Below, piece by piece: positions 1-10,500 of a DNA stretch of 64,000 nt. The notes beneath the pieces were generated by a model, which ran no database searches, had not been told where the DNA came from, and worked only from the letters and a program-made list of their open reading frames with translations. The translations under genes and the position numbers were made by a program. The stretch comes from Saprospiraceae bacterium (GTDB lineage Bacteria > Bacteroidota > Bacteroidia > Chitinophagales > Saprospiraceae), in NCBI GenBank assembly GCA_016714025.1, contig JADJOB010000001.1, positions 558,001 through 622,000 on the forward strand, given 5' to 3'. How positions within the stretch are numbered: position 1 is the stretch's first letter; every line of letters begins with the position of its first letter.

Positions 1-2351
1 CCGTAAAAGGAAAATATGCTGATTTTAAACAGGAATTGATTAAAGATTTTTGGATTTGTCAGGTCAGCAGGGAATGTTCGATTGCAGGCAGAAAAGAAGT
101 GCTAACCGGTAAGGCAAAATTTGGAATTCTTGGAGATGGCAAAGAAGTCCCGCAAGTTGCGATGGCTAGGGCATTTCAAAAAGGGGATTTTCGATCAGGC
201 TATTACCGGGACCAAACTTTTATGATGGCTATCGGGCAATGTACCATTAAAGATTTTTTTGCCCAACTGTATGCAGACCCTTACAATGATCCCTTTAGCA
301 AAGGTCTTCAAATGAATGCCCATTTTTCATCTGAATTAATTGATTCGCAGGGTAATTGGTTAAACCATACCGAACGATTTAATATTTCATCTGACATTTC
401 AAGTACTGGTGGCCAAATGGCGCGTGCATTTGGACTGGCGTTTGCATCCAAATATTACAGACAACATCCAGAACTTTCTCATAATTCCAATTTTTCCAAA
501 TCAGGAAATGAAGTTTCTTTTTGTACCATTGGCGATGCATCCACTTCTGAAGGCGTGTTTTGGGAAACGCTTAATGCAGCAGGTGTTTTACAAGTTCCTT
601 TAGCTGTTTCAGTATGGGATGACGGGTACGGTATATCGGTACCCATTGAATTACAAACAACGAAAGGAAGTATCTCCAAAGCAGTTGCTGGTTTTGAATC
701 AGAAGGGCCGGCTCAAGGAATAAAAATTTTTACAGCAAAAGCATGGGATTACGCTGAGCTGGTAAGCACTTATAAAAATGGGATTGAATATGTTCGTACC
801 CATCATATGCCTGCCTTATTTCATATTCAAGAAGTGACCCAACCTCAAGGGCATTCAACTTCAGGTTCACATGAGCGTTATAAATCGAAATCCCGAATGG
901 AATGGGAAGTAGAAAATGATTGCATTAAAATCATGGCCGATTGGTTATTGTCTAAAAACATTTTGGATGCAGCCAAATTGGAAGAAATTAAAGAGTTGGC
1001 TAAACAACATGTAAAAGAAGAAAGACAAAAGGCCTGGCAAAATTATTTGCAACCCATTTTAACATTAAAAAATGAGCTTCTTGAAATTTGTAATGAAAAT
1101 CAATTATTACATGCTTCCAACGAATTAAATTCACTCAAGGAGCCTGGATGGAATGAATTGGTAGAAATTGCAAGAAATACACAACTGACTGCTATAAATC
1201 AAAGTCAAAAAATTAAATTGAAAGAATGGATCGATAAGCAATTTAAAGAAGCAGATGTTGTATTTCATAAAAACCTGTATTCTCAAACAACTGATTCAGC
1301 AATCCAGGTTACAGAAGTTGAAGCAGTTTACTCATCAGAATCAAAAGAAGTGAATGGATATCAAATCCTCAATCAATTTTTTGATACGTGTTTAGCATCA
1401 GATAACCGCATTCTTGCTTTCGGTGAAGACGTTGGACAGATTGGCGATGTGAACCAAGGTTTTATGGGTTTACAGGAAAAACATGGTATTAGCAGGGTTT
1501 TTGATACAGGTATCCGAGAATGGACCATTGTCGGTCAAGCCATAGGCAGTGCCATGCGGGGCTTAAAACCCATAGCAGAAATTCAATATCTGGATTACAT
1601 CGTGTACGCACTTTCCCCTTTAATGGATGACCTGGCAACCCTCAGATACCGATCCGGCGGATTACAAAAAGCACCTGTCATTATAAGGACCAGAGGCCAT
1701 CGGTTGGAAGGGATTTGGCACTCCGGTTCACCAATTGGAATGTTGTTGCATTCACTTCGCGGTATATATATTTGTGTGCCAAGAAATATGACACAAGCAG
1801 CAGGAATGTATAACACGCTTTTAAAAAGTGGCGATCCAGGGTTAGTCATTGAATGTTTGAATGGATACCGCTTAAAAGAAAAGCTTCCTGATAATTTAGA
1901 TGAATTTACACTTCCTTTAGGTAAAGTTGAAATACTGACTACAGGTAAAGATATTACGCTGGTTACCTATGGATCCTGTATTCGAGTTGCACAAAAAGCT
2001 GTTGAAAGACTATTAGAATTTGGTATTGAAATTGAATTAATCGATATCCAAACTTTACTGCCATTTGATCGCAGTGCAACCATATCAGAATCACTTAAGA
2101 AAACCAATAAATTACTTATAGTCGATGAAGATGTGCCAGGTGGTGCCAGTGCTTACATGTTACAACAAATATTAGAACAACAAAACGGTTTTAAGTTTTT
2201 GGACAGTCCGCCTCAAACAATAACCGGAAGAGATCATCGATCACCCTATGGAAGTGCCGGAGATTATTTTTCCAAACCAGGTGTTGAAGATATTATTGAA
2301 ACTGTTTTAAAAATGATGCATGAATACGATCCATCAAATTATCCAGAATAA
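1..2351 (+). CDS. 2-oxoacid dehydrogenase E1 component, alpha/beta fusion (5' partial)
   Basis: Thiamine-diphosphate-dependent E1 subunit of a branched-chain/pyruvate-type 2-oxoacid dehydrogenase, which decarboxylates the oxoacid and passes the acyl group to E2. The frame is open from base 3, so the true start lies left of the window; the TTG at 36 is only the first internal start-like codon. Counting from that TTG, the alpha half spans roughly 1-400 with a ThDP motif at 166-197 (GDAS...WDDGYGISV, a variant of GDG...NN). The beta half starts near 437 (ILAFGEDVG), with the transketolase C-terminal domain from about 629 (VTYGS). Alpha and beta are fused in one chain, as in many Bacteroidota. 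The gene ends 31 bp before the GT2 gene on the same strand. Which oxoacid is used cannot be read from sequence. Confidence 0.9.
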   Translation, partial: VKGKYADFKQELIKDFWICQVSRECSIAGRKEVLTGKAKFGILGDGKEVPQVAMARAFQKGDFRSGYYRDQTFMMAIGQCTIKDFFAQLYADPYNDPFSKGLQMNAHFSSELIDSQGNWLNHTERFNISSDISSTGGQMARAFGLAFASKYYRQHPELSHNSNFSKSGNEVSFCTIGDASTSEGVFWETLNAAGVLQVPLAVSVWDDGYGISVPIELQTTKGSISKAVAGFESEGPAQGIKIFTAKAWDYAELVSTYKNGIEYVRTHHMPALFHIQEVTQPQGHSTSGSHERYKSKSRMEWEVENDCIKIMADWLLSKNILDAAKLEEIKELAKQHVKEERQKAWQNYLQPILTLKNELLEICNENQLLHASNELNSLKEPGWNELVEIARNTQLTAINQSQKIKLKEWIDKQFKEADVVFHKNLYSQTTDSAIQVTEVEAVYSSESKEVNGYQILNQFFDTCLASDNRILAFGEDVGQIGDVNQGFMGLQEKHGISRVFDTGIREWTIVGQAIGSAMRGLKPIAEIQYLDYIVYALSPLMDDLATLRYRSGGLQKAPVIIRTRGHRLEGIWHSGSPIGMLLHSLRGIYICVPRNMTQAAGMYNTLLKSGDPGLVIECLNGYRLKEKLPDNLDEFTLPLGKVEILTTGKDITLVTYGSCIRVAQKAVERLLEFGIEIELIDIQTLLPFDRSATISESLKKTNKLLIVDEDVPGGASAYMLQQILEQQNGFKFLDSPPQTITGRDHRSPYGSAGDYFSKPGVEDIIETVLKMMHEYDPSNYPE

Positions 2352-2382
2352 ATTCCAATTACTCAATTGATAATTAGACTGC

Positions 2383-3132
2383 GTGCAGGAACCAAATCAT
2401 ACAAATCGTTTATTGGTAATAATTCCAACGTATAATGAAATCGAAAACATTGAATCGATTTTACAAACCATTATGCAATTAGAGATTCCCGTGGAAGTGT
2501 TGGTCGTGGATGATGGTTCACCGGATGGAACTGCTGCTGCAGTTATAAAATTTCAAAATCAATTTCCAAACAGGATTCACATTCTAGAACGAACAACAAA
2601 ATCGGGTTTAGGAAGAGCCTACATTGCAGGATTTAAATGGGCATTGGAGCGCGATTATGAATTCATTGCAGAAATGGATGCCGATTTTTCGCACCCGCCA
2701 GATAAATTAATCGAACTGTATAAAGCATGCACCTCAAAAACGGCTGACCTAAGTATCGGTTCGCGTTATGTTAAAGGAGGCGGAGTGATTAATTGGCCTA
2801 AATCCAGACTTTACCTTTCCAAAGGAGCTTCTATCTATGTACGCATGATAACCGGTATGAACATAAAAGATCCAACCGCAGGTTATGTTTGTTATTCTCG
2901 ACATGTATTAAATTCAATAAACCTGGATAATATTCGTTTCATTGGATATGCATTTCAAATTGAAATGAAATACGCTGCACATAGACTTGGTTTTAAAATG
3001 AAAGAAATTCCAATTCAGTTTCCAGACCGAATTCGAGGAAAATCAAAAATGAATATTTATATTATTAAAGAAGCATTGTCCGGAGTTTTGACCATGCGAT
3101 TTTTAAGATCTGCAGCAGATTACAAAAAATAA
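2383..3132 (+). CDS. Polyprenol-phosphate mannosyltransferase-like GT2 glycosyltransferase
   Basis: A 249-aa family 2 glycosyltransferase of the DPM1/polyprenol monophosphomannose synthase type, expected to move mannose from GDP-mannose to a lipid phosphate at the inner face of the membrane. The GT-A fold is clear: IIPTYNE at 13-19, DDGSPDGT at 43-50, and the metal-binding DAD at 99-101. There is no C-terminal membrane domain, so this is the soluble single-domain form. The start is GTG; it fits the family N-terminus and follows the E1 stop by 31 bp. The donor sugar is inferred from family resemblance. A general lipid-linked glycosyltransferase is the alternative. Confidence 0.85.
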   Translation: MQEPNHTNRLLVIIPTYNEIENIESILQTIMQLEIPVEVLVVDDGSPDGTAAAVIKFQNQFPNRIHILERTTKSGLGRAYIAGFKWALERDYEFIAEMDADFSHPPDKLIELYKACTSKTADLSIGSRYVKGGGVINWPKSRLYLSKGASIYVRMITGMNIKDPTAGYVCYSRHVLNSINLDNIRFIGYAFQIEMKYAAHRLGFKMKEIPIQFPDRIRGKSKMNIYIIKEALSGVLTMRFLRSAADYKK

Positions 3133-3134
3133 GC

Positions 3135-3761
3135 TCACTTTCTACCAAAATCTGCAGGATTCTCCCCCCATTGTTCGGTATTCCACTTTAATATGGGATT
3201 GTTGTATTTGTTTTCATTTAACCATTTAACCGCTCTTTGAATTAAATCGTATAATATCTGATTTCTATTCGAAAAGACCAATTTGGTATTTGGATGTTTA
3301 AGTTTTACCCAGTTGATTGCAATTTTAGAATCTGAGTAAATAGCTGTTTGATCCTTTTGAGCTTTCTTTAATAAAGCCAATGCATGCACGATCGCCAAAA
3401 ATTCACCCACATTGTTGGTCCCTTCTGCAAGTGGGCCTACATGAAATAATTTTTCGCCACTAAATGGATTGACACCTTGATATTCTAAATCACCGGGATT
3501 CCCACTGCAAGCAGCATCCACTACAACACTCCCTGGCTTTATTTCATTTTGCCAGTTGCCCTGACTTACTTTGGATTTCCGAAGTTGGGGTCGTTCTTCA
3601 TATGCTCCTAAATAAGCCTCCTCTGCTTGTGATTTACTTGAAAAAGCTTTGTATTTTGCATTTGGAAAATTTTTAACCTGAGCAAGACAATCAGCCCATG
3701 AATCATAGATTCCCGGTTGATTCCCATGCCATACAACATAATATTTTTTAGATTTTACCAT
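3135..3761 (-). CDS. Ribonuclease H with N-terminal viroplasmin domain
   Basis: RNase HI-type enzyme that cleaves the RNA strand of RNA-DNA hybrids. Residues 5-52 form a viroplasmin (hybrid-binding-like) domain (YYVVWHGNQPGIY, with KAFSSKSQAEEAY). The RNase H fold follows from about 77. The catalytic carboxylates are visible: D82 (VVDAAC), E120 (NNVGE), D144 (YSDSK) and D204 (NPADF). At 208 aa it matches bacterial viroplasmin-RNase H proteins. It converges with the GT2 gene (2 bp between stops). Its start codon lies only 3 bp from that of the divergent TatD gene. Confidence 0.93.
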   Translation of the reverse strand: MVKSKKYYVVWHGNQPGIYDSWADCLAQVKNFPNAKYKAFSSKSQAEEAYLGAYEERPQLRKSKVSQGNWQNEIKPGSVVVDAACSGNPGDLEYQGVNPFSGEKLFHVGPLAEGTNNVGEFLAIVHALALLKKAQKDQTAIYSDSKIAINWVKLKHPNTKLVFSNRNQILYDLIQRAVKWLNENKYNNPILKWNTEQWGENPADFGRK

Positions 3762-3764
3762 TTA

Positions 3765-4568
3765 ATGCTGATGGAATTTATAGATACACATGCACATTTA
3801 TATTTGAAGGAATTTACAGAAGATCGAACACAGATCATTCAACGGGCTTTAGAATCAAAAGTAACCAAAATTGTATTACCTAATATTGATTTTATCAGTT
3901 ATCAGGATCAACTAAATCTTGCTAAAGAATTTCCTGGAATTTGCTATCCTACCATTGGATTGCATCCTTGTGATGTAAAAGAAAATTACATGACAATTCT
4001 TGATTCCATGGAACTGGAATTTAGCAATACGCAATTTATTGCCATTGGAGAAACTGGAACCGATGCCTATTGGGATTTGAGTTTTTGGGAGAATCAAACC
4101 AAATCTTTTAGCAGACAACTTGAGTGGGCCAAAACATTACAACTTCCTATAATAATTCATTCAAGAGAAAGTATTCCTCAAAACATCGAATTGGTATCAA
4201 AACATCAGGATGGTAGTTTAAGGGGAGTGTTTCATTGTTTTACAGGTGACCTAACTCAAGCAAAACAAATTATTAATTTTGGTTTTCTTTTAGGCATTGG
4301 AGGAGTTGTAACCTATAAAAATTCTGACTTAAAAAATATTATTGCTGAAATTGGATTAGAACATCTTGTTTTAGAAACCGATTCCCCTTTCTTAACTCCC
4401 GTACCTTTTAGAGGAAAACGAAATGAATCTTCTTACATACCAATCATAGCAGAAAAAATTTCTGAAATACTTGATCTTTCTCTGGAAACTATTGCAATTA
4501 AAACAACTGAAAACGCAGAAGGCCTTTTCCATTTTGAGAACTATGCAACTACCTACGAAAATCTCTAA
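3765..4568 (+). CDS. TatD family metal-dependent deoxyribonuclease
   Basis: TatD-type metal-dependent hydrolase/3'-5' exonuclease, thought to act in DNA repair or turnover. Metal ligands are visible, counting from the ATG at 3765: H9 and H11 (DTHAH), E96 (IGETGTD), H132 (IIHSRES), H157 (FHCFTG) and D206 (ETDSPFL). The longer frame beginning at 3717 was rejected because its extra 16 residues run antisense inside the RNase H gene and family members start at about MxFIDTHAH. The ATG at 3771 is the other possible start. Length is about 267 aa, normal for the family. Confidence 0.9.
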   Translation: MLMEFIDTHAHLYLKEFTEDRTQIIQRALESKVTKIVLPNIDFISYQDQLNLAKEFPGICYPTIGLHPCDVKENYMTILDSMELEFSNTQFIAIGETGTDAYWDLSFWENQTKSFSRQLEWAKTLQLPIIIHSRESIPQNIELVSKHQDGSLRGVFHCFTGDLTQAKQIINFGFLLGIGGVVTYKNSDLKNIIAEIGLEHLVLETDSPFLTPVPFRGKRNESSYIPIIAEKISEILDLSLETIAIKTTENAEGLFHFENYATTYENL

Positions 4569-4936
4569 TTAAAATATCCCAACGTTATGTTGCTAAATAA
4601 ATGTAATAACAATTTAGGATTTTGAAATTCATATTAATGCATATTGTTGATAAATTATAGATCTAGAATTTTAATATTCAAATATAGATTATAACAATAA
4701 TATCTTCAAAACGAACATTATTAAATTCAAGAATAATTAAGATCTAAACAAATTGATTTTCAATCTTCTTGAAGATTTCCAAGTTGCTGTAAATAAGATA
4801 AATTACTATTTTCTTGAAGGTAATCTTCAAACTGAGAAAACTCAATTTTTGGGCTGCGACTACTTCAGAACTTTCGCTTAACTATAAATCAGATTACAAA
4901 TATTAAATGTAATCATTCTTAAAGCCCTTTTTTTTG
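4569..4936. other. Intergenic, AT-rich, no gene seen
   Basis: AT-rich spacer between the TatD stop and the tRNA-Ser gene. I see no ORF, no convincing hairpin-plus-T-run and no repeated element. It contains the region just 3' of the minus-strand tRNA. Confidence 0.6.
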
Positions 4937-5024
4937 CGGAAGGTCAGGGATTCGAACCCTGGGTACCCTTTTGGAGTACACACACTTTCCAGGCGTGCCA
5001 ATTAAACCGCTCTTGCAACCTTCC
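4937..5024 (-). tRNA. tRNA-Ser (anticodon GGA)
   Basis: An 88-nt cloverleaf on the minus strand. The acceptor stem GGAAGGT pairs with ACCTTCC, with a G discriminator. The anticodon stem CACGC/GTGTG encloses loop CTGGAAA, giving anticodon GGA. A long class II variable arm of the serine type follows. The T arm is CAGGG-TTCGAAT-CCCTG. CCA is not encoded: the bases after the discriminator are CAAAA. The gene lies 70 bp downstream of the T9SS propeller gene on the same strand. Confidence 0.95.
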
Positions 5025-5094
5025 AGAACCGCAAAATTATAACTAATTTCTATAACGGCATCCTATTCTTTGCAACCAATTTGAGTGTACCCTT

Positions 5095-6369
5095 TTAATT
5101 GGATCGTTTAACAAATCGTTTGTATCCGATCTGATCCCGGGCTTTAACATTTAAAATATATACACCAGCTTGCAAAGACTCCAAATCAAGTGATTTTTGT
5201 TGACTCTTCAATAAGGTCTTTCCATATAAGTCCAATATTTGGGTTTCTATTACGGTTTCCTGACAAATTACCCGAATTTTATTTACAACCGGATTTGGAC
5301 TCACTTCAAATTCTAAAGGATGAACTTGCTTGCTAGCCACCAATGAAGCATCAACAAATGCAAAATAACCCGGAGTTACTCCAGCTTCAAAAAGGTATTT
5401 CTCATCAAATTGCTCATCATATACATGTACTTTTCCAGATGTTTTAAAATCTGTTTCACCTGCACATAATAATTTTGTTATTGGATCATAATTCATTCCA
5501 TAAAAACTACGACCGAGGTCTTTATAAAAACCTGATTGCTTAAATGCAATATTAAACTTACCGACATCTGTTTTATTAATTTCCTGATATAAAATTGACT
5601 CACCAGTTAAAACAGACGTCCCGCATAATGAATTCACATTACTTAAATTATAAGTCTCTACTCCGGAATTTTCCAAATCAATCAAGCTAACTGAACTTCC
5701 ATTGAAACTTTTGTTATTTAGGCTCAATAACAAATTATCCTTTAACATTAGATTTTCAGGATTCTTCCCTTCCAAACCTAAATCAACAATGGACTCAACT
5801 TTCAATAAATTCAAATTCACTTTAATAATTTTGCCAACTTCATTTCCAAAATCAAATCCGTTGTTTACCGCAATGTATGCATTGTCATCCTTTATAACTA
5901 TGGACTCCGTTGTGTAGGGCAAATCAGTTGCAGGTATTTCAAATAATAATTTGAATGAGTTCTTATTATATATTTGAACATATGCATCCAATTTATTAAG
6001 ATACTCGCCTCTGGTTACTATCAACAGGTCCTTATGGATTGCAAGTTTTCTAACCCCTTCCAAATCCATTGAAGCCAGTAACTGACGATTCAATAAGTCA
6101 AATTTCAAAATCCGTTGATCTGCTGCTACCCAGTAATTCGATTGATCTAAAATAATATCTGAGGCAAAGCGAGCATTTTCAATAATATTTAATTGTTGGT
6201 AACTGTTTGAATTCAAATCAAATACTCCAACGGTTACTGGAACCAATATTTTTCCGGAAGTATAATCATAAGAGCCCTCATTTAATACTAATATTTCTTT
6301 TAATTGGCTAGTAGCTAATAAATTATAAATTAAATTTATACCTAATATTAATAATAATTTACATTTCAT
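5095..6369 (-). CDS. Secreted beta-propeller-like protein with T9SS type A sorting domain
   Basis: A 424-aa exported protein. Residues 1-21 look like a signal peptide (hydrophobic core, cleavage near ATSQ). Residues about 25-340 form repeated strands resembling YncE/DUF5074-type surface propellers (VLNEGSYDYTSG, ILKFDLLNRQLLASMDL, LVTRGEYLNKLDAYV). The C-terminus from about 352 is a T9SS type A domain (FEVSPNPVVNKIRV, then LYGKTLL and GVYILNV), so the protein should cross the outer membrane and be anchored or released. It starts 53 bp downstream of def. A -7-like element (6386-6393) just upstream suggests it can have its own promoter. Ligand and role are unknown. Confidence 0.8.
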   Translation of the reverse strand: MKCKLLLILGINLIYNLLATSQLKEILVLNEGSYDYTSGKILVPVTVGVFDLNSNSYQQLNIIENARFASDIILDQSNYWVAADQRILKFDLLNRQLLASMDLEGVRKLAIHKDLLIVTRGEYLNKLDAYVQIYNKNSFKLLFEIPATDLPYTTESIVIKDDNAYIAVNNGFDFGNEVGKIIKVNLNLLKVESIVDLGLEGKNPENLMLKDNLLLSLNNKSFNGSSVSLIDLENSGVETYNLSNVNSLCGTSVLTGESILYQEINKTDVGKFNIAFKQSGFYKDLGRSFYGMNYDPITKLLCAGETDFKTSGKVHVYDEQFDEKYLFEAGVTPGYFAFVDASLVASKQVHPLEFEVSPNPVVNKIRVICQETVIETQILDLYGKTLLKSQQKSLDLESLQAGVYILNVKARDQIGYKRFVKRSN

Positions 6370-6385
6370 AAGTGTACAATTTCCA

Positions 6386-6393
6386 CAAAGATA
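6386..6393 (-). promoter_or_regulatory. Putative Bacteroidota -7 box for the propeller gene
   Basis: Minus-strand TATCTTTG matches TAnnTTTG, 16 bp before the start at 6369. No TTG is found at 19-21 bp, so only the -7 half is supported. Confidence 0.4.
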
Positions 6394-6422
6394 AACCGCT
6401 GAATTCTAAAATACGAATCCAA

Positions 6423-6971
6423 TCAGGCTTTCACGGGATATGAGGTTGAAACCAATCCATTACGGATTTTGTCTAATTTCTTTTGAAGTATTTTTCGCCG
6501 AATCGGACTGATTTTATCGATAAACAAAATACCTTCAATGTGGTCATACTCGTGTTGAATAATCCGAGCATTCATATCATCATACACTTCTGTATGTTCC
6601 TGGAAGTGTTCATCAAAATACCTGATTTTTAAATTAGAAGGTCTGTTAACTTCAGCATTCAATTTAGGAATACTTAAACAACCTTCCTCAAATCCCCAGA
6701 TTTTCCCAGTTTCTTCGAGAATCTGTGCATTTATAAAAACTTTCTTGATTCCTTTTAGGGCATCTTCCTTTTCATAATATGCTGTAGAATCTACCACAAA
6801 CAATCGAATCGCTAAACCGATTTGTGGAGCAGCCAATCCAACACCTTTTGCAAAATACATGGTTTCCCACATATCTGCTATTAGTTTTTGAAGCCCTTCA
6901 TAATCACTTCGAATGTCCTGTCCTTTGAGTTTTAGAACAGGTTTTCCGTATAAATAAATTGGAAGTACCAT
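6423..6971 (-). CDS. def: Peptide deformylase
   Basis: Removes the formyl group from the N-terminal methionine of new proteins; an iron/zinc enzyme of the cytosol. All three family motifs are present: GVGLAAPQ (43-50), EGCLS with metal ligand C98 (96-100), and QHEYDH (139-144), with H140 and H144 as ligands and E141 as catalytic acid. Length (182 aa) is normal. The start is 6 bp after the ruvX stop, so the two genes form an operon. Confidence 0.97.
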   Translation of the reverse strand: MVLPIYLYGKPVLKLKGQDIRSDYEGLQKLIADMWETMYFAKGVGLAAPQIGLAIRLFVVDSTAYYEKEDALKGIKKVFINAQILEETGKIWGFEEGCLSIPKLNAEVNRPSNLKIRYFDEHFQEHTEVYDDMNARIIQHEYDHIEGILFIDKISPIRRKILQKKLDKIRNGLVSTSYPVKA

Positions 6972-6977
6972 TTTCTA

Positions 6978-7388
6978 TTAAATATGTCCTAAATATTTTT
7001 GCAAAATTAAAACTGCACTCAGTTTGTCTATTGTTGATTTGTCTCTTCGCTGTGATTTTCGCATTCCAGACTTAAACATAATTTCCATTGCCTGGATTGA
7101 AGTTTTTCGTTCATCAAATAATATTACCTGCATTGTTGGAAAACTATCTTCCAAAGTTTTCTTAAATTTAATAACAAGCTCACCCATTTGATTCACTTGA
7201 TTTGAATTTGTTGCCGGATACCCCAAAACGAGTTTTTCTACTTCATTGTTTTTAAAATAGTTCTGCAGATAATCCAACAAACTTACAGTGGGTACCGTAT
7301 CCAATCCATTGACAATGATGCACAGCGGATCGGTAACAGATAATCCCGTTCGCTTAAGTCCATAATCAATGCCAACAATTCTGCCCAT
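6978..7388 (-). CDS. ruvX: RuvX/YqgF-type putative pre-16S rRNA nuclease
   Basis: A 136-aa RNase H-fold protein of the YqgF/RuvX family, known for 16S rRNA 5' maturation and also called a Holliday-junction resolvase homologue. The N-terminal GIDYGLKRTG carries the first catalytic aspartate (D8). The DERKTS motif and the C-terminal KSTIDKLSAVLIL segment hold the others. It is the first gene of a ruvX-def pair and lies about 35 bp beyond the terminator of the adjacent giant gene. Confidence 0.93.
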   Translation of the reverse strand: MGRIVGIDYGLKRTGLSVTDPLCIIVNGLDTVPTVSLLDYLQNYFKNNEVEKLVLGYPATNSNQVNQMGELVIKFKKTLEDSFPTMQVILFDERKTSIQAMEIMFKSGMRKSQRRDKSTIDKLSAVLILQKYLGHI

Positions 7389-7422
7389 AGCTATAAAGCA
7401 AAATTAAGCTTAAATTGTTTAA

Positions 7423-7464
7423 TAAAAAAAAAGACCCCCTTCGCAACGTTTGCGAAGAGGGGTC
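7423..7464 (-). terminator. Rho-independent terminator of the 7510-11592 gene
   Basis: On the minus strand a GC-rich stem (GACCCCTCTTCGCAA paired with TTGCGAAGGGGGTC) is followed by a run of about ten T. The adjoining CCATCCCAAAAAC segment (+ strand) is also found next to the terminator at 19973-20010, showing shared ancestry of the two gene ends. Confidence 0.92.
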
Positions 7465-7509
7465 CCATCCCAAAAACAGTAAACTCTTTAGAACAAAACG
7501 AATTTAGCC

Positions 7510-10500
7510 TTACTTGATAACAATCATTCTCTTGGTTGCCGTAAAACCGGCTGCATCAATTTGATAGAATAACACACCGGTTACTCCTAATTGCGCATTT
7601 GCGATTTCTATACTATTGTATCCTTTTACTGCTTTTAGATCCGATTTAAATAAGACCTTACTATTAAGATCATAAATCGTAAGTGTTGCAGGAGCTGCTT
7701 GAGACAACTCGAAGCCAATAGTTGTGAAATCTGAGAATGGATTGGGTTGATTTTGATACAGAATAAGTCCGGAATTACTTTCGATAACTCCTTTGGAATT
7801 TCTAAAACCTAAACTGATATCCATATCTTCCGCCTCAGTTGAAAATGCGAGTGCAGAAGTTATTATTGAATTTAATTGTAGTACGTTTGAAACCTGACCT
7901 TGTGAAAGAGCGCTGAATTTGAGCGTGAAGATTGCTTCACTTTCATTGAATTCGATATTCTTATTTGAGTTCCAGCTAAAGCTGATATATCCATCATTTG
8001 ATCTGGAGAGACCTAAATTATCCAGATTAATGTTAGACAAACCTGCTTCAACTCCTTCGAATTCTAATCTGCTTGGATCGTATTTCAGTGTAAACTGATA
8101 TCCAACCAAATTGGCTTTCTTCTCAATAAATACCGGAATATCAACTGCCTGAGATTTAGCAAATTCACGATCATCTGCAATAAATAAAATCTCATTAGAT
8201 CCGGTACGAGAAGAAATTCCAGCGTTTAGACCTGCGGATGCATTTCCTGAAACATCTCCAATTTTAACTCCTTTAAAGTCAATTCCATTTACATCTTTAT
8301 TGAATGGACTGATTGTATAGGTTCTTGGGTAAGTTTCACCTAATACATTCTCATCCGAGTTAATAAAGTTATATTTAGCATCTATAAAAGCCCAGCTTTC
8401 ATTGTTTGCAAATCGATCCGTTACACCCAGGATTAATCTTCTAAGATCTGTAATATCCTTAGTTGTAATTTTCTTATCGTTATTAACGTCTGCTGCAATG
8501 ATTTTGTACGGACTTGTTAATGTTTCTATTCCAAGAATGTGTCTTTGAATCTTTACAATATCAGAAGTTGTAACTCCATTCAAAGGATCATTATTCTTAC
8601 CAGGTGCAACGCTGTAGTTACCATTAGTAAACGGCATGTTGGCAAAAGCAAATTTACCATCAGCTATTGTACGAATGTTTGACATAATTTGCTTAGAAGG
8701 TGTCGCATTATCAACCAACAATACTTCAACATCATTCATTGAATTATTATCAGTATTGTTAGAAATCAAACCATTAATAGTTCCTCCGGTAAATGTTCTG
8801 CCACAAGCTTTATTATTGTCTTGAATTTCAATAAATGTGCGACAGAATGCCTGATTTCCTGTAAGTCTATCTGTAACCCAAAGTTCAACCGTTTGTTGAC
8901 CTAAATGTCTGCAATCAAAAACCCGTGAACGAATATTGGTATCACTTGAAAAACTGAGTACAATCGGATTTTTACAAGCACCGTAACTTCCTAAATCGAC
9001 ATCACTTGCCCAAACTTCAATCATACCCCAATCGATCTTACCGTCTCTATTGGTATCAACCGGCATTAAATCGATGGATACTCCATTAATACAATATGGT
9101 GTTGGTGCTTTACAATTTATTATTGTAAATAATTTTTCAACTGCAGTTTTATTTCCACAACGATCTTCAAATACATATTTGATTTTGTGTTTACCTAATG
9201 GATAGCGTCCACTGGCATCAATTTCATCTCCTACACCACTGCGCACAACATCAAATGTGCCATTGTTATAATAGTCGATTAAATATTCCCATGCAAGTTC
9301 GTTTCCTGGTGTACATAAATCGGAACCAAATCCAAGCAAGCTGATATAGCCATTGGTACATGAATCCAAAGTACATACGGTCGTATCTGTGGTCGGAATT
9401 ACATTAACTAATGGATCATCTAAATTATGTATTTTGATAATTTGTTCGTGGACTGCAAATGGATAGTGGAATCCAGTTTGATCATAGTATCCTTGACACC
9501 AATCCAGCGCTTTCCATTTACGGATAATTTTATAACAAGCGTCAGCACCTTGTACAATTCTGAATACATGATCTTCAGAACTTAAACCAACCAAATCACA
9601 TTTGTCTTCGTTGTGCAAAATAGGCTTACTATTAAGTACTTCTGGAGTTAATGCAGCCAAATCCAAGCACATATATAATGTAGTATCTGCTGGCCACCAA
9701 ATGTCTTTAAAATCATATGGTGAGTAATTGAAGAATGTAATCACCTGACGACAGGTATCTGATCCGTTTTTATCTTTAACTACCCATGTACGTACGATTG
9801 TTCCTACGTTGCATTGGGTTCTGTTGTCTACAGCTGAATGTTCGATTGTAAAATCACAATTATCGTGCGCAAAACCATCGTGGAAGTTGATCGTTTTACT
9901 TAAACCATTATATTCTTTAAATGTGATTGAACGCTTATTATTAAAATAAGCTGAGTCTGTTTGGATCAATCCAAAAATTGACAGATCCTTGATATCGAAA
10001 TGGAAATCACATGCTACTGTCAAATCGATTGGAGCATAACAGGTAGGTTTAATTTTATCCTGTACTTCAACCTGGACCATACAATCATTGTAATTACCAT
10101 GTTTATCTTTTGCACGGAATACAACCGTGATTGATTTACCAACATCTTCACAACAGAACTCTACATAAGGTCTAAACCACCAAACATTCTGTCCACAAGG
10201 TGCCCCATTATCCATTCTCCTAACAAGGAAGGAATCGATATGGCAATCATCATATGAACCATCATCAAATGTTTTAGCATAAACATGCGTTGTTCCGTAA
10301 ATAGATAAAGACACAACTGTTTCTTTATCACATACTGCAACAGGAGCCGTTTTATCTAAAACATGAACGGTCATTACATCAGAACTTGAATTGTAGCACT
10401 GATCATAGACGCGGTATTCAATCACATTATCACCAACAGGAAGTACAACTACTCCACCATTTTTATTGGAGAGAATTCCTCCTGGATACACAACGTCTAC

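Noticed and set aside
3717..3764. N-terminal extension of the TatD reading frame
   Set aside because: It is antisense to the RNase H start and adds residues before the conserved FIDTHAH motif that family members do not have.
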